From contig NZ_LT575476.1 in NCBI RefSeq assembly GCF_900086655.1, positions 2,577,869 through 2,641,868 on the forward strand: a stretch of DNA of 64,000 bases, written 5' to 3'. Positions 1-8,889 of this stretch are shown here, piece after piece; the first letter of the stretch is position 1; every line of letters begins with the position of its first letter. The notes beneath the pieces were generated by a model. That model saw nothing but the letters and a program-made list of their open reading frames with translations. It did no database searches and was not told where the DNA came from. The translations under genes and the position numbers were made by a program. This DNA comes from Paenibacillus tuaregi. Lineage in GTDB: Bacteria > Bacillota > Bacilli > Paenibacillales > Paenibacillaceae.

Positions 1-116
1 GCCACCCGGTTATCCGAGAAAGGCATAAAGCAGTAATCTGGTGAGCTTAGCGACCAGTCATTGGTTTGTACGGCAACAATCCAATCAAGGGTTTGGATAG
101 AGGTTTGGCGTGTCAT
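1..116 (-). CDS. Unidentified protein, N-terminal 38 residues only
   Basis: An open frame on the minus strand begins with ATG at 116 and runs off the left edge of the window. A GGAGG ribosome binding site lies about 8 bases upstream of the start, which supports a real gene start. The peptide opens MTRQTSIQTLDWIVAVQTND and has no signal peptide or recognisable motif. It is divergent from the two-component operon that starts at 308. No function can be assigned from this fragment. Confidence 0.5.
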   Translation of the reverse strand, partial: MTRQTSIQTLDWIVAVQTNDWSLSSPDYCFMPFSDNRV

Positions 117-307
117 AGAATAAGTTTCCTCCGCAGGCTGCAGCCTGTGGAGTTTTTAATTTGGTGACTTTATTGTTTGAATTTGAGGTGATTCGGAGAG
201 TTGTGCAGGCAGGTTCTTTCGTAATCTCCCGTTCATGCTGAGTTTAAATTCATTCATATCATGAATGATATAATTACCAAAATAATAAAGCGTGGGGAGA
301 AAAAGGT

Positions 308-991
308 ATGACAAAGATTATGGTTGTTGATGATGACCCGTACATCCGCGAGCTGATCGGTTTATTTTTGAAGGACGAAGGAATGGAAGTTGTTGAGAAG
401 CAAAATGGCACAGAAGCATGGGAGTACTATACACACTTTCCCGTGGATTTAAGTATTGTTGACATTATGATGCCCGAAATGGATGGGTGGGAGCTATGTC
501 AAAGGCTGCGGGAAAAGGGAAGCCAGCCGATTCTCATGATTACAGCCAAAAGTGAGACGGAGGACGTTATCAAGGGATTCCGGCTTGGGACGGATGATTA
601 TATCTGCAAACCGTTTGAGCCCATTGAGATGGTGATGCGGGTGAAAGCGCTGCTTAGAAGATATGGAGTTTCTTTCTCGAATAAGCTGACGCTCGGCCGC
701 ATAACGCTGGACAAGATTAGTTATCTCGTCAAGTTAACCAATCCAGAAGCAGAATGGGTTCTTCCGCTTAAGGAGTTCGAGCTGCTCTATAAGCTGGCTA
801 GTTATCCGGGACAAATCTTCACCCGTGATATGCTTATCCGCGATATCTGGGGCTACTCGTATATGGGAGATGAGCGTACAGTAGACACCCATATCAAGCG
901 GTTACGTGACCGTTTCCGGAATCATACGGATGACTTTAGGATTGTGACCATGCGTGGTATAGGGTACAGACTGGAGACAGACCATGATTAA
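308..991 (+). CDS. OmpR/PhoB-family response regulator
   Basis: Cytoplasmic two-component transcription factor of 227 residues, the normal length for the OmpR class. The receiver domain (about residues 3-115) has the acidic pair VDDD near the N-terminus, the phospho-acceptor Asp in VDIMMPEMDGW and the conserved Lys in CKPFEP. The C-terminal winged helix (about 130-224) ends in the typical RTVDTHIKRLRDRF recognition region and a GIGYRLE wing. The start is preceded by GGGGAGAAAAAGGT. It overlaps the downstream sensor kinase gene by 8 bases, so the two are probably translationally coupled. The stimulus is unknown; the next gene encodes a membrane serine hydrolase, which hints at a cell-envelope signal, but that is inference. 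Confidence 0.93.
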   Translation: MTKIMVVDDDPYIRELIGLFLKDEGMEVVEKQNGTEAWEYYTHFPVDLSIVDIMMPEMDGWELCQRLREKGSQPILMITAKSETEDVIKGFRLGTDDYICKPFEPIEMVMRVKALLRRYGVSFSNKLTLGRITLDKISYLVKLTNPEAEWVLPLKEFELLYKLASYPGQIFTRDMLIRDIWGYSYMGDERTVDTHIKRLRDRFRNHTDDFRIVTMRGIGYRLETDHD

Positions 992-2354
992 GTCCCTTTA
1001 TGCCCGTATTGTGCTTAGCTTTATAGGTGTGGTAAGCCTGAGTCTGGTTGTGGGAGGCAGCATTATCAACTATTTCTATGAGAACCGGATAGATACGCTT
1101 GTCCAGGACAAAATGATTGTTCACGCCCAGAGTATGATCAGGGCTTACAAGCAGCTGGGCGGGCAAAATGGCAGCCTCTTTATGGAGGCTAGTGGCTCCA
1201 TTCCGTTTTACGCGATTCAAATTTACGACAACCGCGAACAGCAAGTGTACACTTCGGGGACGGAACCTGCACAGGAATTGCCGGATATTCAAGCCGGGAT
1301 CCGCCACGTATTGAAATCCAAACAAATATATCGGGATGTCTCCAAAAGGGAGGATCATATTACAATTGGGCTGCCATTTGAGCTCGGCGGCTTAACCCAT
1401 GTCCTTTTTATGACGGCTCAATTGGATTTTTTCCTGAGTGAAACGGGGACTCAGATTCAATATTTGCAGTTGTTTGTCTTCGTTCTAGGCAGTGTGTTAG
1501 TAGTCATTGCGGCACGCTATATTGTCAGACCCTTACGGCTGTTAATCCAGGCTTCACAAACTGTGTCCAGAGGCAACTTCGAGGTCGATTTGCACTCTAC
1601 GCGTAATGATGATATTGGTCAGCTTACCCGCAGCTTTAAAGCTATGGCTTCTGAACTGGGGAGAATGGATGGAATTCGGAGAAGATTTGTGTCCGATGTG
1701 TCTCATGAACTAGGAACACCTCTGACCAATATCCGTGGATATGCCCATGCGCTCCGGCACAAGAGGCTGGACGAAGCCAGCCGGAATCGCCTGCTGGGTA
1801 TTATTGAAGAGGAGAGCGACAGAATGTCCAGAATGTGCGGCGATCTCCTCCAATTAACCAGTCTGGAGCATGAACAACAGCTGTCCTCGGTCCGCAGCTT
1901 CCGGTTGGATGAGCAGCTTCGTCAGGCCGTAATCCGGCTGGAGCCGAAATGGTCTGAATTCCAACTGGAGATGCAGTTGAGGCTTGAGGAGGTGACAATT
2001 ACCGCAGACGAAGACAAGCTGTTTCAGGTCTGGCTCAATCTAATCGGCAATAGCATCAAGTTCTCTAGCACCGGAGGCCGGATTATACTTACCGCAAGAC
2101 AGACAGGCCAGGTGGTCTCGATGTCCGTCACCGATAATGGGATCGGCGTTCCTGGCGGTGAACTTAGCCGAATATTTAAGCCGTTCTATAAGGTTGACCC
2201 GTCCAGAGAAAGGCAGGTTGGCGGGCATGGACTTGGTCTGTCCATTGTTCGGCAGATTGTGGATCTCCATTATGGAAAGGTGGAGGTCACAAGCCAGCCA
2301 GGCATTGAAACGACCTTCACCGTTATCCTTCCACTACGGTATATGAAGCTCTAA
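984..2354 (+). CDS. Membrane sensor histidine kinase
   Basis: 456-residue partner of the preceding response regulator. It has two membrane helices (about residues 8-28 and 160-180) around an extracytoplasmic sensor segment, a HAMP linker (about 180-235), a HisKA domain with the H-box SDVSHELGTPLTNIRG, and a HATPase domain with N box (NLIGNSIKFS), G1 (DNGIGV) and G2 (GGHGLGLSIV). All catalytic motifs are intact. The start codon lies inside the regulator gene (8-base overlap). It should autophosphorylate on the H-box His and pass the phosphate to the upstream regulator. No sensor domain family was recognised in the extracellular part. Confidence 0.93.
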   Translation: MIKSLYARIVLSFIGVVSLSLVVGGSIINYFYENRIDTLVQDKMIVHAQSMIRAYKQLGGQNGSLFMEASGSIPFYAIQIYDNREQQVYTSGTEPAQELPDIQAGIRHVLKSKQIYRDVSKREDHITIGLPFELGGLTHVLFMTAQLDFFLSETGTQIQYLQLFVFVLGSVLVVIAARYIVRPLRLLIQASQTVSRGNFEVDLHSTRNDDIGQLTRSFKAMASELGRMDGIRRRFVSDVSHELGTPLTNIRGYAHALRHKRLDEASRNRLLGIIEEESDRMSRMCGDLLQLTSLEHEQQLSSVRSFRLDEQLRQAVIRLEPKWSEFQLEMQLRLEEVTITADEDKLFQVWLNLIGNSIKFSSTGGRIILTARQTGQVVSMSVTDNGIGVPGGELSRIFKPFYKVDPSRERQVGGHGLGLSIVRQIVDLHYGKVEVTSQPGIETTFTVILPLRYMKL

Positions 2355-2512
2355 ATGTAATGTTCTGTACACATGGATGTCGAATTCCTTTTTTATACTG
2401 GGGCTCGAAGCTACCTCATGTATCAGGTGCGTTATTACAGCCGGACATATTCTTCTAGGCTCAGGCTGACCGCATGGGGAGGTGACATCTACAAGTTAGG
2501 GGAGAAGACGTC

Positions 2513-4003
2513 ATGTATTTGGAGTGGAATAAATTTAGGAAACGGGCCATTAAGTTAATTTGGATATGCGTGTTGATATTCTTGTTATCAAGCCTTGTGC
2601 CTAGCACGAGGGCAGGAACTGAATCGAAATTTGACAGTTCCAAGGTCGATGCTTACATAGAACAGGCCATGGACCGTCTAGGTATTCCCGGAGCCTCCGT
2701 TGGGATTGTTAGAGGAAAGACCGTCTTATATACGAAAGGTTACGGCACAGCAGGACCTGGCCAGGGGCCGGTTACCCCGCAAACCCCATTTGTGCTGGGA
2801 TCAACATCGAAATCGGTTACGGCCATGGCGGTAATGCAGTTGGTTGATAAAAAGGAGATCGAGCTAAATGCTCCCGTTCAGCGGTATTTGCCGTGGTTCC
2901 GCTTGGCTGATGAAACCGCATCCGCCAAGATCACGGTTCGTCATCTGCTTGAGCAGACAAGCGGTCTGTCCACCTATGAAGGACAAGTAACCCTCGTCTC
3001 AGATGATATCCCGCTGCAGGATTTTATCCGTAAAATGAAGGATGTTCCGCTCGCTGCGCCTGTGGGCTTTAAATATCAATACTGCAATCTTAACTACGCC
3101 ATTCTGGGTGGGGTTGTTGAAGCGGTCTCCCGTCAGACATTCGGGGATTATGTGAAAGAACATATATTCAAGCCGCTTAAGATGAGCCACAGCACGGCCT
3201 ATGCTTCTGAGGCCCGAGCCTATGGGCTTGCATCCGGGTATCAATCAGTATTTGGTATGGTCGTTCCAACTTTTAGAAAAGATCGGGTTGCTGGCGTTCC
3301 GGATGGGAGCCTAATCTCCAGTGCTGAGGATATGACGCATTACCTGATTGCACAGATGAATGGGGGACGCTATAAGGAACGAAGCGTGCTGCCCCCAGAT
3401 CGTGTGCGAGAGATGCATCAGCCCTATGCTTATACTGGGGACCAAGCCTATTATGGGATGGGTTGGGGCATTACAGACAAGAGAGTTGAACACAGCGGTT
3501 CAACCGAGAATACTTCATCTTACCTAACGATGGAGGGAGAATACGGCATCGTTCTTCTGCTGAATTCAGCTGATAGTATCGTCAGTTACGACGAGGTACC
3601 GCTTGGAGTTCTTAAGCTGCTCAAAGGACAGGAACCGAATGTTGAGGACCTGCCCAGCATGAAAAGGACTCATCTTCGGATCGTTCTGTTCTTAATTTTG
3701 GTTGTTATAACTACGATACTGCCGTTAAAGTGGATGTTTGGAAGGAAGAGAAACATTGACCAAGAAGAAACTGTGGATAAGGCAAGGAACCGATGGCGCA
3801 CTTATGCCGTAAAGGCCGGGATTGCAATCGTTTATCTGGTAATACCTGTGGCTGTACTTATCGGATTTCCGAAACTAATGACACCTTGGTCTGTGGCATT
3901 TGCCTTCCAGCCGGGCATATCTCATTTCATGGTTATTTATTCTTTTATTTTGCTGTCTATAGGAGTGTTAAATATAGTGTTGTGGGTCCGGAAAAAATCA
4001 TAA
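2513..4003 (+). CDS. Beta-lactamase-fold serine hydrolase with C-terminal membrane helices
   Basis: 496-residue protein of the class C beta-lactamase/penicillin-binding protein superfamily (Pfam Beta-lactamase). An N-terminal hydrophobic segment (about 12-28) exports it. The nucleophile motif SxxK is STSK (about residue 95), followed by the YxN element YCN and the HSG triad near residue 325. After the hydrolase domain come three hydrophobic helices (about 385-405, 435-460 and 465-490) that should anchor it in the membrane with the catalytic domain outside. It starts at ATG 2513 behind a GGGGAGAAG site. Such proteins act on D-amino-acid peptides or esters; the substrate cannot be told from the sequence. 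The gap since the kinase gene is about 160 bases, so it may be co-transcribed. Confidence 0.88.
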   Translation: MYLEWNKFRKRAIKLIWICVLIFLLSSLVPSTRAGTESKFDSSKVDAYIEQAMDRLGIPGASVGIVRGKTVLYTKGYGTAGPGQGPVTPQTPFVLGSTSKSVTAMAVMQLVDKKEIELNAPVQRYLPWFRLADETASAKITVRHLLEQTSGLSTYEGQVTLVSDDIPLQDFIRKMKDVPLAAPVGFKYQYCNLNYAILGGVVEAVSRQTFGDYVKEHIFKPLKMSHSTAYASEARAYGLASGYQSVFGMVVPTFRKDRVAGVPDGSLISSAEDMTHYLIAQMNGGRYKERSVLPPDRVREMHQPYAYTGDQAYYGMGWGITDKRVEHSGSTENTSSYLTMEGEYGIVLLLNSADSIVSYDEVPLGVLKLLKGQEPNVEDLPSMKRTHLRIVLFLILVVITTILPLKWMFGRKRNIDQEETVDKARNRWRTYAVKAGIAIVYLVIPVAVLIGFPKLMTPWSVAFAFQPGISHFMVIYSFILLSIGVLNIVLWVRKKS

Positions 4004-4085
4004 AAATGGCAGTTGTTCATCGTGGGTCCTCTTGTCCGCTTTTTATTTAGGAAATTTGTTAAAGTTAGAACTTAAGCATATGCAT

Positions 4086-4123
4086 AGAAGGCCCTTTGAG
4101 CTACAGCTGAAGGGGCCTTCTTT
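4086..4123. terminator. Bidirectional rho-independent terminator
   Basis: Near-perfect stem AGAAGGCCC/GGGCCTTCT with an internal ACAGCTGA loop, followed by T residues on the plus strand and preceded by A on the other. It lies between the convergent serine hydrolase gene and the YmaF-like gene and could serve both. Confidence 0.75.
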
Positions 4124-4133
4124 CCTCACATTC

Positions 4134-4514
4134 TCAATCCTCGTTCCCTGTACGCCCGTGGTATGCGTGCCTGTGAGGTACTCTCCCGTCAACAGTCGTA
4201 TAACCCTCGAAAAAATGGTAATGCCCACCCGAAGGCAGAGGCACCGCCGGACCCGTTGTACCGCTAATGCTGTGAATGTGGCCGTCGTTGAAGGACGTTC
4301 TGGTCATGTAATTGTGTACGTGCTGCACGCCTGAAGGTGCGGGTTCAGTCACTCCCGCGTAATAGTGATTGTGACCCACATCAAACGAGGTATGGCCGGA
4401 AAAATGATGCGTATGGACGGGGCGGCCATCCCAAGAGGTAATGTACAGTTTATGCGAGTGAGAAGAATCCGAGTTATCGGAGTGAACAAGGTAACCTTGA
4501 ATAGGGACTTCCAT
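4134..4514 (-). CDS. ymaF: YmaF-like histidine-rich repeat protein
   Basis: 126-residue cytoplasmic protein resembling the Bacillus YmaF family. It is made of about four imperfect repeats of roughly 25 residues with recurring patterns GHxH, TSFxxGHxH and SGxTGP. Histidine is extremely abundant, with paired HxH motifs in every repeat, which suggests metal binding or a beta-repeat fold; the function of YmaF is not established. It starts MEVPIQGYLVHSDNSDSSHS, matching the start known for the family. It is a single gene, convergent with the serine hydrolase and divergent from the ACP operon. Confidence 0.85.
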   Translation of the reverse strand: MEVPIQGYLVHSDNSDSSHSHKLYITSWDGRPVHTHHFSGHTSFDVGHNHYYAGVTEPAPSGVQHVHNYMTRTSFNDGHIHSISGTTGPAVPLPSGGHYHFFEGYTTVDGRVPHRHAYHGRTGNED

Positions 4515-4627
4515 TTCAACCTTCCCTTCATGATTAAAGTGATTCCTTAGATTTTATTCACGGTACGCCTAATTGGTTCTGAATTAAGTAAGAGGAAAAA
4601 AACGAACTCTATGAACTCTATTTTTTA

Positions 4628-4656
4628 TTGACAGATTTTAACATGACAAGGATAAT
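4628..4656 (+). promoter_or_regulatory. Sigma-A promoter of the ACP operon
   Basis: TTGACA at 4628-4633 and GATAAT at 4651-4656 with a 17-base spacer form a near-consensus promoter. The first gene of the operon starts at 4780, leaving a leader of about 115 bases. No riboswitch-like structure or terminator was recognised in the leader. Confidence 0.7.
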
Positions 4657-4779
4657 AATTGTAACTATGGGAAAGGGAGGCGATACAGCAGATTAGTACC
4701 TAGTATTAATTTAATGGAATTTGTAAATGCAAGGATTCGGTTGTACCCTCACACATTAACCCTTTAAAGGAGTGTAGTT

Positions 4780-5055
4780 ATGTACGATAAAATCGTTGAC
4801 ATTTTGTGCTCTATCAAAGAAGAGCAGCCGGAATTCCGCCAAACCCTGTCCCCTCAAACAGATCTGAATAACGATGTTGGCCTCGATTCTCTCCAAATGA
4901 TCCAGTTTATGCTCAAAGTCGAAAATCAGTTAAACGTGGTGATTGACTATGACCAATTCGATTACGAACATCTCCAATCTATTGACGCTTTTATCACTTT
5001 TCTAAAAAGCTGCACCCCGCAGGAGCGGCCGTTGTATGAAGATGCCAAGCCGTGA
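4780..5055 (+). CDS. Acyl/peptidyl carrier protein
   Basis: 91-residue stand-alone carrier protein. The phosphopantetheine attachment site is Ser37 in the motif GLDSLQM, within a four-helix acidic sequence of the expected length. RBS AAAGGAG lies upstream of ATG 4780. It is the first gene of the seven-gene operon, and the next gene, an ATP-grasp ligase, starts 20 bases before its stop. In butirosin biosynthesis a stand-alone ACP (BtrI) carries an amino acid loaded by an ATP-grasp ligase (BtrJ); the same arrangement suggests that this protein carries an amino acid or other carboxylate as a thioester. It is unlikely to be the fatty-acid ACP because no fatty-acid synthesis gene is nearby and the conserved DSL context differs. 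Confidence 0.88.
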   Translation: MYDKIVDILCSIKEEQPEFRQTLSPQTDLNNDVGLDSLQMIQFMLKVENQLNVVIDYDQFDYEHLQSIDAFITFLKSCTPQERPLYEDAKP

Positions 5056-6556
5056 CGTCAGCATGATACCCAAAATCGTGATGGGTAACTTTGATCCCGA
5101 AACCCGCTGGAGGGACCCGGGACTGGCCCGGCTTCCGGCAATGCCTGACAAGGACCGGGAATCGATTGTCCTGTGTATGGACGAGCTGCTCTTTCCATTC
5201 TGCCGGCCGGAGGATGATCTCCACAGCCGCTGCAAGATCGATCCGGTGCTGCACGATTATCTGAACGGTTTGGGTTTTTCGTTTAGAAACCGCTATTACT
5301 ATGATTTAAACGATGAGAACCAGCCCTTGCCTGAACCGGACGTTTTCAAAACATGTATGTTCAGGCTGGCCGCTGATCGGGCTCAGCTTGTACAGCCGGC
5401 TAACAGGGTGCTGCAGACAGCCGGTTCCAAATATCCTCAGGATGCATCCTTACCAGTACCTAACTCTCCTATGAATGCCGACGAAAATCTACGGCAAACC
5501 CAATTACCTGATAAAGACGTAGTTACTAACACTGTAAAATTGTTGTCCCCGTATGCCATCACGGCAGATACGGAAGATTACCTGCACGCCGCCGGACCAT
5601 TTGGTCCTTTGCCCAGCCTGGAGACAGTTGTGCGCGTGAACTCCAAGATATACTCCAACCGGCTTTTGGCCAGGATTGGCGAGAAGTGCCATGGCACTGA
5701 GGTGAACAGCGCGGTGGAGCTCGAGCTGGCCGGAAATGCCCTTCTGAAGCGCGGGCCATACCTGCTGAAAGATCCCTTCGGTGTTTCCGGGAAGGGAAAC
5801 CTGCTTATCGACAGCGAAGCTATGCAGCAGAGGATCGCAGCGCACCTGCAGAAACAAGAGGTTGGCGGATTACGCTGCCAATTCTTATTGGAGCCGCTGC
5901 TTAGGAAGGAGACCGACTTCAGTTCTCACTGGTTCATCCGCGAGAGCGGTGAGAAGGAGTTCATTTCTGTTCAGCGTATGATTAATCACCAGCAAAATTA
6001 CGGGGGCTCCATCCAAGCGGATCAAGCTTTCATGGACTTGCTGGAGAATGCCGGTTATTTCAGTGTGATCCAGAAAGCGCTCCGGATTCTAAGGGAGGAT
6101 GGCTATCACGGTTACGTATGCTTCGACTCCATGATCCTGGACGACGGTGAAGTCGTACCCATTGTGGAGATTAATGCCCGCAAATCCATGGGCCTGATCA
6201 ACGCTTATCTCGACAGATACTGGGAACCGTTCGGCCATAACGGATGGCTTACGTTCTTGTCCCTTGGACTTCCAGAAGGCTTCGAGTTCGAGAGGCTGCT
6301 TTATGCTCTGCGTGAATCGGATCTTCTATTGACAGCCCCGGGAGGGTACGGCATCGTTCCTCTATCTTCAAATACCTTAATGGTCAATGAAATTTTGACC
6401 CGCCGCCGTATTGCTGATGGAACACTGACCAAGCGGGGATTGCCTAAGGGAAGGCTCTATGTATCTGTGGTGGGCCGGGATGACGGACACCGCAGCGAAT
6501 TGGCCGAAGGCCTGAGGCAGCTGCTCGCTGACTTGCCCGTTAAGGTGTACAACTAA
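5036..6556 (+). CDS. ATP-grasp carboxylate ligase, probable carrier-protein loading enzyme
   Basis: 506-residue ATP-grasp protein. A non-catalytic N-terminal part (about 1-170) precedes the ATP-grasp fold. The phosphate-binding loop KDPFGVSGKGN is near residues 246-257, and the metal-binding stretch PIVEINARKSMG is near 380. An EINAR ending is typical of ligases that make an acyl-phosphate and join it to an amine or thiol. It starts at ATG 5036 behind AGGAG, overlapping the ACP gene, so 1:1 coupled expression is likely. By analogy with BtrJ it may activate an amino acid and load the ACP thiol. The substrate is not known; a peptide ligase role is the main alternative. Confidence 0.8.
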   Translation: MKMPSRDVSMIPKIVMGNFDPETRWRDPGLARLPAMPDKDRESIVLCMDELLFPFCRPEDDLHSRCKIDPVLHDYLNGLGFSFRNRYYYDLNDENQPLPEPDVFKTCMFRLAADRAQLVQPANRVLQTAGSKYPQDASLPVPNSPMNADENLRQTQLPDKDVVTNTVKLLSPYAITADTEDYLHAAGPFGPLPSLETVVRVNSKIYSNRLLARIGEKCHGTEVNSAVELELAGNALLKRGPYLLKDPFGVSGKGNLLIDSEAMQQRIAAHLQKQEVGGLRCQFLLEPLLRKETDFSSHWFIRESGEKEFISVQRMINHQQNYGGSIQADQAFMDLLENAGYFSVIQKALRILREDGYHGYVCFDSMILDDGEVVPIVEINARKSMGLINAYLDRYWEPFGHNGWLTFLSLGLPEGFEFERLLYALRESDLLLTAPGGYGIVPLSSNTLMVNEILTRRRIADGTLTKRGLPKGRLYVSVVGRDDGHRSELAEGLRQLLADLPVKVYN

Positions 6557-6578
6557 ATCTGGAACTCGGAGGCCGCGT

Positions 6579-7685
6579 ATGACTTCAACTTCGGTTACCT
6601 TACTGGCGTCGGGGAATTCGCTCGGCGCGTACATTCCGGCTATGCACCTGCACACCTACCTGCAGGGCAGAGGAATCGGAACAGAAGTTCAAGTTCTGGA
6701 GAACCTGTATCACGAGGAAGTCCGGAACAGGATCAGCTCTACCAAGAAAGCGTTCCATGCGGATTTCTCTGTTGCCCGTATGGGTCATAAGCTGGCCAAG
6801 CCTATTGACTCTTCCCTGGATGAGGAAGCGGTTCAGAGACTGGTGCAAGGTTGGAAACAGGCGGGGGCCTCCCGGTTTGCCGCCTTTACCGGCTTTTGGC
6901 TGCCGATCCTAGATCGTTACAAGGCTGCAGCTGGCATGCCCCTCGACATCCGGCTGATCCGGCTCGATGCGTTCGACACCCCTTCGTTTAAGGTGCACAA
7001 GCAGCTGTACCCCAGTTACGATAATATCTGGTTCTACGAGCCCTCGAAGCTTTCCCCGAGCAGCTATATCGCTTCAGACGAGGCGGAGCCGCTGCCTTAC
7101 GGGAACCGCACCGGACGCGTTCTGGTGCACGGTGGCGGCTGGGGAATCGGCACTTACGCCAGTACAATCTCTGAGCTTCGCACAGTCGGCTACAGTCTTG
7201 ATGTGATCGTCTACGATCCCTCCGAAGTAGAGGAGGACGACGGGGTCACGCGCTACTTCGCAGCGGAAGCTTCCTGGAACCCGTGGAGCAGGGACGCCCA
7301 AGGGCAGCATACGTTTCCGCCAATGGTCCGTTATGTCCGCAAGGACGGCGTTCTGTGCGAGTATCCGCTGGGAGATTACTCCGCCTATACGGATCTGATG
7401 CGGAATTGCGCGGCGGTCGTTAGCAAGCCGGGAGGAGCGACGCTGAACGATTCTCTGTCGCTTGGAGTTCCTTTTGTCATGCTGGAGCCGTTCGGCGACC
7501 ATGAGCTTCATAATTTGACGTATTGGGAAACCTGCGGTCTGGGTATCCGCTATGCGGATTGGAAAGCACAGGGCTTTTCCGGTCATCTTCTAAAAGAGAT
7601 TAGCAGACGTTTGCTGGAGCAGCGATCAAAAATCAATCATTTTGGGAGGGAAATTTATGCAGCCGAAAACAGCAGTTACGTTTGA
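6579..7685 (+). CDS. GT-B fold glycosyltransferase-like protein
   Basis: 368 residues, cytoplasmic. The C-terminal half has the nucleotide-sugar binding signature of the UDP-glycosyltransferase/MurG-like superfamily: a glycine-rich VLVHGGGWGIGTY (about 185), then VVSKPGGATLNDSLSLGVP and the acidic FGDHELHN (about 290-320). The N-terminal half starts with a Rossmann-like strand (SVTLLASGNSLGAYIPAMHL). RBS CGGAGG supports ATG 6579. It lies 22 bases after the ligase gene and overlaps the radical SAM gene by 29 bases. It would transfer a sugar to, or from, the product or its carrier; no donor can be predicted. Homology is remote, so a non-glycosyltransferase nucleotide-binding role remains possible. 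Confidence 0.7.
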   Translation: MTSTSVTLLASGNSLGAYIPAMHLHTYLQGRGIGTEVQVLENLYHEEVRNRISSTKKAFHADFSVARMGHKLAKPIDSSLDEEAVQRLVQGWKQAGASRFAAFTGFWLPILDRYKAAAGMPLDIRLIRLDAFDTPSFKVHKQLYPSYDNIWFYEPSKLSPSSYIASDEAEPLPYGNRTGRVLVHGGGWGIGTYASTISELRTVGYSLDVIVYDPSEVEEDDGVTRYFAAEASWNPWSRDAQGQHTFPPMVRYVRKDGVLCEYPLGDYSAYTDLMRNCAAVVSKPGGATLNDSLSLGVPFVMLEPFGDHELHNLTYWETCGLGIRYADWKAQGFSGHLLKEISRRLLEQRSKINHFGREIYAAENSSYV

Positions 7686-8832
7686 CCAACTGACATTCCG
7701 TAATATGAAAAGAACCCTGATTCCGCTGGCGGAAACAGAAAGAAAGCGCCGGGAGGACCCCACTTATGCAGCCCCTGTGCCTTATGAGATCGGGATCAAG
7801 CTGAATAACGGCTGTAATCTGCGCTGCAAGCACTGCTTCGAATGGAATCCGGAAGGCTTCCATCACGGATTCGCCAAAGAAGTGAAGAATGATGAGATCG
7901 AGATTTCCGTTGTGGAGAAGCTTCTGCTTGAGACGAGAGAGCGCAAATCACGTGTATTCCTGTGGGGCGGGGAGCCGCTGTTCTATTCCAAGTTCGATGA
8001 ACTGGCTGAGCTGCTGGCTAGAGAAGACCGGTACACGACGATCTGTACGAACGCGATCCTCATTGAGCAGAAGCTGGATTCCATTCTCAAAATGTCGGAG
8101 AATTTGGTCATGCTGGTCAGCCTGGAGGGCTTCGAGAAGGAGAACGACGCGATCCGGGGCAAAGGCACATTCAAGAAAGTGATCCACGCCATACAGCTGC
8201 TGCTGGATCTCCAGAAGCAAGGCTTGTATAAAGGCAAAGTGTCTGTTGCATTGACGGTGAACGACCAGATGGTCGGCCAGCTTTACAGCTTCATGGAGTT
8301 CTTTGAAGAGATGGGTGTAGATTCCGTCTACTTCTGCTTCCCTTGGTATATCCCTTCTGATACGGCGGAGAAAATGGACACTTACTTTGATGCTCATTTC
8401 CCGCATCTCGCCTCCCGTTTTGCCGACGACCACAAGAACAGCTGGCATTCCTTCACCTTTCACATCTCACCTGACAATTTCGATACATTGATTGAAGAGC
8501 TTAACCGCGTCAACTCAAGGGTATGGAACATCCGTATCCGCTATCAGCCTGCACTGGAACCCGAAGAGGTGGAAGGATTTATCCGGGGCAGTGAGAAGCC
8601 GGCCATGAACCGGACCAAATGCTTCTCGATCTCAAACCGGATGGATGTTATGCCGGACGGCAAGGTGAATCCGTGTAAGTTTTTCCCCGAATTCAGCGTT
8701 GGCAATCTCAATGAAGAAAGTGTGGCGGATATTTTCCACGGCGAAGATCTCCGCAAACAGCGCGAGGTTGTGGCCTGCGGCTTAATGCCGATTTGCTCGA
8801 AATGCGTACTTCTTTATAACAATGGAATTTAA
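7657..8832 (+). CDS. Radical SAM/SPASM-type enzyme
   Basis: 391-residue radical SAM enzyme. The [4Fe-4S]-SAM motif CxxxCxxC is CNLRCKHC near residue 58, followed by the SAM-binding LWGGEPLFY. The C-terminal third carries further cysteines in the order CFS, NPCKFF, ACGLMPICSKC, with VMPDGKVNPC and SVGNLNEESVADIF typical of SPASM or twitch domains that bind auxiliary clusters. The start chosen is ATG 7657 behind GGGAGGG; an upstream TTG at 7642 is in frame but has no ribosome site. SPASM enzymes oxidise or cross-link peptides and small molecules; BtrN of butirosin is a twitch-type dehydrogenase. No precursor peptide gene is visible, which favours a small-molecule or ACP-bound substrate. Confidence 0.88.
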   Translation: MQPKTAVTFDQLTFRNMKRTLIPLAETERKRREDPTYAAPVPYEIGIKLNNGCNLRCKHCFEWNPEGFHHGFAKEVKNDEIEISVVEKLLLETRERKSRVFLWGGEPLFYSKFDELAELLAREDRYTTICTNAILIEQKLDSILKMSENLVMLVSLEGFEKENDAIRGKGTFKKVIHAIQLLLDLQKQGLYKGKVSVALTVNDQMVGQLYSFMEFFEEMGVDSVYFCFPWYIPSDTAEKMDTYFDAHFPHLASRFADDHKNSWHSFTFHISPDNFDTLIEELNRVNSRVWNIRIRYQPALEPEEVEGFIRGSEKPAMNRTKCFSISNRMDVMPDGKVNPCKFFPEFSVGNLNEESVADIFHGEDLRKQREVVACGLMPICSKCVLLYNNGI

Positions 8833-8889
8833 GCGTTTAAAGTTATTAATGCTTTCTATCCTGAATGTAGAAAAGGAAGTGTTATACGC

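Noticed and set aside
4657..4779. Possible leader peptide or riboswitch before the ACP gene
   Set aside because: No start with a good ribosome site gives a convincing peptide, and no known riboswitch core was seen.
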